Shown: positions 56,351-64,000 of the stretch, piece after piece
Layout: every line of letters starts with the position of its first letter
Numbering within the stretch: position 1 is the stretch's first letter
Assembly (NCBI RefSeq): GCF_032884065.1
Contig: NC_088881.1
Location: 12,303,260-12,367,259, forward strand
From: Artemia franciscana
Lineage: Eukaryota > Arthropoda > Branchiopoda > Anostraca > Artemiidae
Length of the DNA stretch: 64,000 bases
Direction: 5' to 3'
Made by a program: the position numbers and the translations under genes
The notes under the pieces: generated by a model
The model's database searches: none
Told to the model about the DNA's origin: nothing
Seen by the model: the letters and a program-made list of their open reading frames with translations, nothing else

Positions 56351-57149
56351 TGACCGATTCATGCTCTTTGTGTCTGCGTAAGTTGTTTAAGTACTTTTCC
56401 CAGCAATTTGAATTGCTTTTTGACAGCAAACCTGAATAATTATTAATATAAAATAATTATAACAAAACTTGGTTTTTGAATATTTAACCGTGTCAGCATC
56501 AATCCCATCGAAAAATCTTGTCATGATATTGTATCAACAATGCTCAACAGCATTGTATCAGCATTGTATAAATATTGTATCAACAAATATTGTATCAGCA
56601 GGAATGGTTGATGGTATTAAGTTAAAACTTTCAGCGTGTTTTGATGGGGATATTGATGAAAACAAAAGGAGCTCTGCACATACTGATACTAGTTTACTAC
56701 AACAATTACTACTTCGCAAAGTGAGGTTACTGATGTAAAGTTTTTAAAGAATGTTGAGGCGGAGGGCTGAAAATCAAAACAAGCTATGAGCACATAGATT
56801 GTCAAAAGGGTGACAAAGCAATATATCATGAACAGCATACATTGTCAAGTTGGACCTTTCATACGAATTTGTGGCGAATTTCCAACTAGCCAGAAGATAC
56901 TCTGTGTATACTATTAAAACTACTACTACAGTTACAGTTACTAATAACGCTGAGGGTATTAAGGTAAAACTTTTAAAGAATTGTAAGGGGTGGTTTCAAT
57001 TAAACGAAAAATACTATATGCATGGTGGTTTTCAAGGGGTATATAAGTAATATCATAGGCTGCGCAGTTCAATCATAGCTAGGAATATCATTGAAACAGT
57101 TAACGGATCTAATTTGATTGGAAATTATAAGTTGTATCACCCTTTTCCC
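56351..57149. other. Unassigned sequence with ATTGTATCA short repeats
   Basis: ATTGTATCA recurs at about 56527-56600 with variable spacers. Short frames 56469-56738 and 56850-57050 share a motif of the type GIK(L/V)KL but I cannot assign them. Confidence 0.35.
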
Positions 57150-57285
57150 AATTGCATTAATTTTCCAAACAGATCTAGTCAAACTTTTGAGACAGCCATT
57201 TTGTTCATAGTTGAATGGTGCAGTAACTATGTCTCTAGGGATATTGGGAACGTCAAGCCTTAACAGTAATTCAACTGGCCCATTA

Positions 57286-59935
57286 ATAATAATAATAATA
57301 ATAATTTATGTATGCCCTCTTTACATACAAAAGGTGTACACAGAGGAGTATGGAAAGAAAACTGAAAAATTTGAAAATTACACTTCTAATGAAAATCAGT
57401 AAATCATAATAATAACAAAACTCATAAGCATAACTTATAAAATAGCACCCATAAACATAGCGCATAAATATCTATTTTATTATAGAAATATCGACAAAAC
57501 TGTTATTCCATTAAATGAGACAATTACGGGAAAATTTATTCTATTTTCTCTAGACCGTCTAAGAAATCGGTCGTATTGTTGTTCCATTTTAACGGTAATG
57601 TCAAATATTCCGAAATTTCGTATAATATAACTATTTTTGAACCATAGTGGAATTCCAAGAAAATACTTACAAAACCAGAAAAAGTAAACGCGGATACGCT
57701 TTTCATTAATTTTACTCAAAAACTTCATAAATGGAACACTGAAAAATACATGAGGTGCAAACATTGAATGATAAATTATAGCCTAGCAAGTGTTTCTTTA
57801 TCAAAACGACCTTTCACCCTGACTAGCAGGCCATTTGTTTTCCTAAGTTTTCCCAACACAGATGATAACACCAACTCCTGCGTAGCTTTAATTGACGGAC
57901 CAAAAGGCAACTCAAGGTAATTAATGGAATTTTTATTAATAATATTAAGTGATCCCACCCTAATTGAATGAGGCTGGATATCGCTTTTACTATTCGCCAC
58001 TAGGAATTCTGTTTTAGATGGTTCAATCTCTAGTCCTATCTTTCGTAGATGTGAGTGTAATGTATTAATTGCATTCTGCATTGCTATTAAATTATCCGAG
58101 AACAACAAAATATCATCAGCCTACGATAAGTGGCTAATGTCGATACCCTTAATCACATATGGGGGTATGAACCGTGTGGCTAATCTAATTGCGTTATTAA
58201 ATATAAAGTGGCTAAGAACTGACCCTTGTTTAACTCCACGACGTAAATAAATTCGGTCTGAAAGTTGCCCTCCTGAAAAGATTCTCACAGATGAATTACC
58301 ATACCAGTCCGCCAAACACTGTCCTATAAATGGGTTAACCCCACTACGCAACAGTGACTAAAAAGCATGGCTTTGCAACATACTATCAAACGCTTTTGAA
58401 ATATCAACTCCACACACAAATAATTGTTTTTTAATCCTATGATGGTGTTCCAGTATTTCTAGAATTATTGCGTGTGCATTTTGAGCCCCTACACCACTTC
58501 GAAAACCCAACTGTTGATCCCCCATATCACATTTTGTTGTTAAATATGGAAGTAAAATTCTTTTCAAATAATTTACTAATAACAGAACAAAGTGTTATTG
58601 GTCTATATGATGAACATTGTGAAAGATCCTTGCCCTTCATGCATATACAAACTACTTTACCTTCACCCATCAAAGAGGGGACATAATGATGGGTTACTAT
58701 TATTTGAAATAATAGCGTAAGATGCTCTAGTAATTTGAAGTACCATACATAAGGTGCTCTGGTAACAAACCGTCTGGACCTGGGGCCTTCCCACAATTTA
58801 GTGATCTAATTTGAGTCAAGATCGAAGATGGAGTAAAATAAACTAGGTTTTTATGTGGGTTCAGCTGAGAAAAATTCTTATATAACAATTCACGATAATT
58901 TAATTCAGTTGATGGTGGAATGGATGAAAAGACTGAGGTAAAGTGTGCATACCATTGATCTAACGGGATTTGGTCTGATAAATCAGCTGATGACTGTGTT
59001 AATTTTTTAACCTCATTAAAAAGTAACTTTGGATTATTCCTAATCTTGGTTGATATATCTTTTAATTGTTGTTTCTTCTAAGTTGTCTCTAATTTTATAA
59101 ATTTATTTTTTGTTGATTTAACAATCTGGAAAAGGGGGCCATTTCTCGGTCGGTCACATTGATCCCAAATACGATACCATAGCCGATGTTTCTGTTTTGC
59201 TTCATGCAATCCTGGAATAGCAGACCATCCCTTTTTTGTGTATTTCTATGCACTCTAATAACAGGAACCGCAACGGAAGCCGCAACTATCATTGCATGAA
59301 CTGTTTCAGCATAATAAATATCTAATTCCAACGAATGAAATTTTTGAGACTGTGACAGGAGGTGAAAAGGAATTCTAATTCTACTGAGAATATCATCTAA
59401 TATGCACTAATATAAGTTTACGTCTATTCTATCCCAAAGCTTCTTCTGAATACATTTTGGACTACAACACCTATGGCAAAACACATTTAAAACAACAGAC
59501 ACTTCAAGGTGATAATGATCACTAATCAAAATTTCCTCTCGTACTTTAACAATAGAATTCTTTAAACATTCAAGATCTGAAATTATAAATTCCAAAAATG
59601 CCACGCTATCTGACCTATGAACATAAGTAAAATTTTTGCTATTCGCTACCACTGATAGATCTCTCGGAAGTGATGATAAAAAGTCTGGGACCACGGTAAA
59701 CTATGAATAGTGAGGTCAGTGTTGAAATCGCCACAGAGTAATATGGCTTTGCCAGATGCTCCTATTTTATGAGAAATTTTGAGACTCTTCCACATGCTTT
59801 AGCAAAACCTTCGTTGGATTGTTCATTTCTGTAATTAGTAGGCATATAAACTGCCTGAATAACGACACGGCCTAGATAAACTGCAACAAAAGTATTATTG
59901 GTTTCAAGTAAAACACACTTCAGCCTCAGCACTAA
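57286..59935 (-). mobile_element. Non-LTR retrotransposon C (5'-truncated, with ATT tail)
   Basis: Minus-strand element starting in the EN domain at about 59935 and ending in (ATT)n (plus strand AATAATAATAATAATAATT, 57286-57305). Its position in P is defined by the left P copy, which has no insertion. Domain order EN then RT then an AT-rich 3' region; broken by many frameshifts. Its style (GFRSGVGAQNAHAI) is close to element D, so both may be one clade. Confidence 0.85.
57776..58796 (-). pseudogene. Element C reverse transcriptase remnant
   Basis: 58796-58527 has CSSYRPITLCSVISKLFEKN. 58567-58358 has QQLGFRSGVGAQNAHAIILE and CGVDISKAFDSM. 58351-58121 has LADWYGNSSVRIF and LRRGVKQGSVLS. The active-site YADD is altered: the codon before ADDILLFSDN is TAG (58121-58123), a nonsense change at the conserved Tyr. 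58108-57776 continues LHSHLRKIGLEIEPSKTEF. Confidence 0.85.
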
Positions 59936-59986
59936 ATATTGCTTTAAAACTAAATCAAAAGCCACTGTCTTTATGCTGGTTGCCAA
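59407..59986 (-). pseudogene. Element C endonuclease remnant
   Basis: 59986-59762 includes FVAVYLGRVVIQAVYMPTNY; just downstream, about 59755-59700 on the minus strand reads ILLCGDFNTDLTIHS, the APE GDFN motif. 59694-59407 reads FTYVHRSDSVAFLEFIISDL and LISDHYHLEVSVVL, the SDH motif. The first part of the 59986 frame belongs to P, not to C. Confidence 0.75.
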
Positions 59987-61377
59987 TAAGACATTTCAGC
60001 AATATCCCAAGAACAACTTGGGGCATTGAGTTGAATCTTTCAGGTCTACTACTATTTCTTGTCCTAGAATTTAACTAAATTAAAACAGTGTGTGTCCAGG
60101 CCATCAAAGAGCATACATGGAATCTTATGGGAATGATATTGAGCTTTATTTTTCAAGTCAACTTGAGGAGGTATAAAACTAAATTAAATAATACTATTTC
60201 CATCAAGATTTTCAAAAGTATGTGGGTTGTTAAAAATTTATGAAAATATTTTTCCAACACACAAATTGTAAGTCATACTATGGATTCTTATAGAAAAAAA
60301 AGCGAAAAGATATAAATTATTTATTTTTGTTTTCTATAAAAAGGACTATGCCAATAAAACAATAACAAAAATTAATAGTAAAATCTTTCTCCTCAAAACA
60401 AGTTTTTTAAAGAAAACTCGAGAGCTCCATTGAACCAAAAATGAGCCGAAATAATGTTAAATAATCTTTAAAGTGTAAAACTGCCACAAATCACCATCAA
60501 TAGATAAGTGAAACCCAACAAGAAGAAAAATTACAATAAACAATTTAGTCAAACTCATAATGCGAGCAGTATAAGTATAAGTACTACTGCAACAGCCCTA
60601 CAGCTGCGATCTCTGGTACCAGGAGTTTTTTTAATCCTTTTTAACCCCTCATTGACTCTGACAGCACACATATCCAACCATTCAGAGGATACACATATCC
60701 CACCATTCTGACGATAAACATATCTCATTACTCCAAACACACACATATCCCATCATTCTGATTAAACGCATAGCCTTTAATTCTGAACGGCAAGTTTATC
60801 CATCAGTTCGAGCGGCCAGACATGCCATCATGCCTGCGGCACATATTGCGTTATTACAACTTCCGGGTCGATATTCTTTAGAATGCTTGCATTATTTCTT
60901 GGTGAAACGGTTCTCTGGATACAAGCGGCCATCGCAGAATAACCATCATGTTCCATATGGAGATTTGGTTAGTTTACATTGTTTTAGGTTCGAAAAAGGT
61001 TCTAATTTTTTTTTAAATGAGTGGTTTTACACTACTCTGACTTGAAGGAATTGACAGTGAAGATACGAAGATAAGAGTTCCCAATGTAGCATTTGAAATT
61101 GGAAAGGATAGTCGACTAACATGCGAGTGGGATGATTTGTTTCGTAAATATGTTGTATCTGAGTAAATTTAAGTCGGAAGAATCATTATGTTTCGTATCA
61201 AAAGCGAATGTAATGCATATACCCAGACTACGAAATGGATTGAATTCAATTGTGAGGCACATTAAGGGCAATGGATTGACTCACATCAAGAAAAAAGAGT
61301 GACATTGTATAATATTTTTATTAAATTTCTGACAATAAAAAGTGTTATATAGTCATTTGTTGGTTTTAATATCACTT

Positions 61378-62690
61378 GGAATTTACCAAGTAACATATAG
61401 CGATTGGAAATTCTGTTGGTCTGTCTGTCTGTCCCGGTTTTGCTACTTTGGGCTTCTTCATATAAGTTAGGACGATGAAGTTTGGTAGGTTTACCAGGAA
61501 TCTTTTTCTCGATTTGACCATCTAGGGGGAAGTGGGGGGACGGTTAATAAGAAAAAATTTGAAAAATGAGTTATTTTTAACTTACGAACGGGTGATAGCA
61601 TCTTAATGAAAATCGATATTTAGAAGAATTTTATGTCTCAGAGCTCTTATTTTAAATATCTACCAGATTTGGCGATATTGGGGGGAATTGGATGGGGAAA
61701 TCTGAAATCTTGGAAAACGCTTAGAGTGGAGAAATCGGGATGAAACTTGGAAGGAAAAATAAGCACAAGTCCTAAATACGTTATTGACATAACGAGACAG
61801 TATACAATCTCTTTGGGCGAGTTGGAGGGGGGGTTGTTAATTCGGTAATTCGAAGGTATTGGAAAAAATTAGATATTAATAACTTACGAAAAGGTGATTC
61901 GATCCTAATGAAATTTTATATTTAGATGAACCTTGTGTTTCAGAACTCTTATTTTAGATCTTGACCGGATCAGGTGACATTGGGAGGAATTGGAGGAGGA
62001 AACCAGAAATCTTGGAAAATGTTTAGATACGTGATGATACTTGGGGGTAAGAATAAACAAAAGTCCTAGATACGTCATTGACATAATCATACAGGATGGG
62101 CTCTCTTTGGTGGAGTTGGGGGGGGGGGAGATTCGGAAGAAATAGGAAAAAGGCTATTTGTAACTTACGGACGGGTGAACAGATCTTAATAAAATTTGAT
62201 GTTTAGAAAGATCTTATGCTCCAGAGCTCTTATTTTTTTGAAATTCCGACCAGATCCGGTGACATTGGGGGGAATCCGAGGGGGAAACCGCAAAACATTG
62301 AAAATTGGAAAATTGAGGTATCTTTATCTTCCGAATGGGTGATCGGATCTTGATGAAAAATGGTATGTAGACAGGTATTGTGTCTCAGATGCTCCATTTT
62401 CAATTCGAATCGGATCCGGGGACCTAGGGTGTTGGAGGGGGAAACAAAAATCTTGGAAATCGGAAATCTTGGAAAACGTTAAGAGTGGAGGGATTGGTAT
62501 GAAACTTAATGGGAAGAATAAGCACAGGTTTAAGATGCTTGATTGACATAACTGGACCAGATCCGATCTCTTTGGGGGAGTTGGGGGGATTTCCAGTACT
62601 TTGGCGAGTTCGGTGATTCTGGATATACTAGGACGATGAAAATTTATAGACCAGCAATCTGTATCAGGGACTTGCAAGAATTTCGTTGAT
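61378..62690 (-). repeat. Interspersed family Q, right copy (multi-module)
   Basis: Begins ACTTGGAATTTACCAAGT near 61376, then TAGCGATTGGAAATTCTG, TAGGACGATGAAGTTTGG and several modules (ACTTACGAACGGGTGATAGC, GTCTCAGAGCTC, TGACATTGGG). It ends at the gypsy LTR. Inverted relative to 7272-8945. Confidence 0.75.
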
Positions 62691-62839
62691 GCAAAATATT
62701 GACTTGCCGTGCTTGAAACTCTACTTGTTAACGTGCATGCCCGTGGTTATAATTATTTGATTGCTTATATATGTTTTTGTTGTTGTAGGTGCTTGCTTGG
62801 CTTTCCATTAAACCATTAAACTAAACTGAAGACATTGCA
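62690..62839 (+). repeat. Gypsy 5' LTR (5' edge uncertain)
   Basis: Matches the minus-strand LTR at 40251-40421 from GATGCAAAATATTGACTTGC to ACATTGCA at 62839. The first ~20 bp expected (TGTTATCAACA) are not recognisable, so the 5' edge may lie a little upstream (62676-62690) or be truncated. Confidence 0.7.
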
Positions 62840-62852
62840 TGGTGTCAGAAGT
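62840..62852 (+). other. Primer binding site
   Basis: TGGTGTCAGAAGT immediately follows the CA end of the LTR, as expected for a tRNA primer binding site (TGG start complementary to a tRNA 3' CCA). Confidence 0.7.
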
Positions 62853-62864
62853 AAAACAGTAAAC

Positions 62865-63600
62865 ATGGACAGCACACCATATCTGTCCTTCGACTGGTCA
62901 TCGATGAGCCAAAATCGGCCTGGAAAAGGTTCAGACAACACTGTGAATTAATGTTCTTTGGACCACTGGAAGGCAAATCCCAGGCTGTACAGTGTTCGTA
63001 TCTATTGATATGGGTTGATGATAAAGGAAGAGACATTTTCAGCACATGGACTCTAACAGATACCGAGACAAACAGGGTTCAAACGTACCTTAATAAATTC
63101 GGAGCCCATGTTGAACCCATATCAAACCCCATAGTGAAAAGATTTACTTTCCACAAGTGAGACCAAGGTAATGAAAACATCGAATAATATGTGACCGACC
63201 TCAAGTTAATTGCTAATGACTGTGACTTTGGTACCAGCAGAGATTACCTGATAAGAGATCGTCTTGTCTTTGGAGTTAAGAGTGACAGGATTAGAGAGAA
63301 ATTGCTAAGTGAAGGAGGGACATTAACCCTTGCCAGAGCAATAGAGATTTGCCGTGCCATCGAATATATACAGGAAACCGAAGCGCAAATGACAGCTGCT
63401 AATAAGACTTCAGTGCCCGTGATGAAAAAAGAGATAGATGCCCTGAAGAAACAGTACAACTACAAGGAATGCTATTTTTGTGGTTCACCTTATACCTAGA
63501 ATCATAACTGCCCAGCCAGGGGCAAAACATGTTCAAAATGTAACAAACTGAATCACTTCGCCGAAGTATGTAAAAGCAAAGGTGTGAATGAAATAAGCCA
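62865..63600 (+). pseudogene. Ty3/gypsy gag pseudogene
   Basis: Starts MDSTPYLSFDWSS, loses one base near 62900, and continues in the other frame as KSAWKRFRQHCELMFFGPLE (capsid-like), QAVQCSYLLIWVDDKGRDIF, then a stop at 63158-63160. 63191-63499 continues with DRLVFGVKSDRIREKLLSEG and LARAIEICRAIEYIQE. Zinc knuckles: a degenerate CYFCGSPYT (stop) HNC and an intact CSKCNKLNHFAEVC (CX2CX4HX4C). Gag packages the element RNA. At least one frameshift and three stops. Confidence 0.85.
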
Positions 63601-63631
63601 ATAAGAAGCAGGAACAAGTGCAAGTGAGTTC

Positions 63632-63958
63632 ATGATTGACACTGTCAACAGCATGCTAGTGAAACATGCAGATGGGCCAGATGCTGTAATAAGAATTGTT
63701 GACCAGAAACTAGACTTAGTCTTCAAAATAGACACAGGAGCTGAAGCAAATGTTCTTCCGGTCAGCGACTATAATAGCATGGTACCTAAACCTTGTTTGC
63801 AACCAACAAAAGACATTCTAACAAGCTACTCCGGAGAAAGATTACAGGTTTTGGGGTTTGTAGAGCTATGCATCTGCTACAAGGAAGGTGAGAAACAGGT
63901 TCACCAGTTTCATGTGGTCAACACTGATTGCAAGCCAATCCTTAGCAGAAAGACTTAG
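63632..63958 (+). pseudogene. Ty3/gypsy protease region
   Basis: Contains LVFKIDTGAEANVLPVSDYN with the aspartic protease DTGA motif, then LQVLGFVELCICYKEGE. The frame shifts near 63945 (PILSRKT stop), after which the alternate frame reads on (RLSILNIQSEP). RT and beyond lie outside the window. Same family as the integrase at 40.4-41.7 kb by LTR similarity. Confidence 0.85.
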
Positions 63959-64000
63959 CATTCTGAATATACAGAGCGAACCTGCACCCACAATGAAACC

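Larger units (their letters stand above)
57150..61377 (-). repeat. Interspersed family P, right copy (interrupted by element C)
   Basis: Inverted counterpart of 8946-10583. P sequence is 61377 down to about 59936 and then resumes from about 57295 to 57150 (AATGGGCCAGTTG, CCCAATATCCCTAGAGACAT). Between lies element C. Confidence 0.75.

Overview
This window is eukaryotic and consists almost entirely of transposable-element remains and other interspersed repeats. I see no intact host gene, rRNA or canonical tRNA gene, operon or CRISPR array. It is AT-rich and full of microsatellites, and nearly every open reading frame that can be recognised is a broken transposon protein. The Helitron ends, the piggyBac, Penelope-like, Ty3/gypsy and several non-LTR lineages, and long interspersed families (called Q, P, X, Y, Z, M and T here) fit an arthropod. 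From memory, families Q, Y and Z resemble repeats common in brine shrimp (Artemia). That is an unverified inference; no search was run.

Layout. 1-3351: nested Helitron remains with a frameshifted Rep/linker pseudogene, an expanded AGTTTTT-type low-complexity tract, inverted 5' ends, TA microsatellites and two hairpin-plus-CTAG 3' ends. 3480-8945: interspersed families X, Y, Q and the fold-back element Z. 8946-10583: family P. 10480-13015: Y, unassigned sequence and M. 13265-13806: the 3' end of an RTE-like retrotransposon. 14581-18720: a local repeat (T) into which a DNA transposon inserted (14837-17879), itself interrupted by a Penelope-like fold-back insertion (16849-17695). 19711-19829: a 119-bp fold-back element with the same tail. 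19905-22320: Y and Z. 22390-23654: a piggyBac pseudogene with its right TIR and TTAA. 23780-26706 (minus): a non-LTR element with zinc knuckles, EN and RT (D). 27403-28202: a CCCH zinc-finger ORF and a GTA microsatellite. 28203-33000 (minus): non-LTR element A.

The dominant large-scale structure is an inverted duplication. Bases 29566-35418 and 41769-47565 are near-identical in opposite orientation, separated by a 6.35-kb spacer. Each arm holds most of element A plus a second, opposite-facing RT fragment (E) and a piece of Y. Both arms carry the same disabling mutations in A, so they descend from one already dead copy. The spacer contains Q, X, Y, a tRNA-like SINE fragment and the 3' half of a gypsy element. 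The right arm stops where a 5'-truncated, CR1/L2-like element B begins (47566-49366). Then follow M (inverted relative to the left copy), three tandem 1392-bp units of X/Y, an old fourth unit, an inverted P/Q copy containing non-LTR element C, and the 5' LTR and gag-protease region of a gypsy element that runs off the window end.

The elements do not work together as a pathway. What the window offers is a record of insertion order: several insertions can be dated against empty-site paralogues in the same window (C in P, the DNA transposon in T, gypsy in Q).
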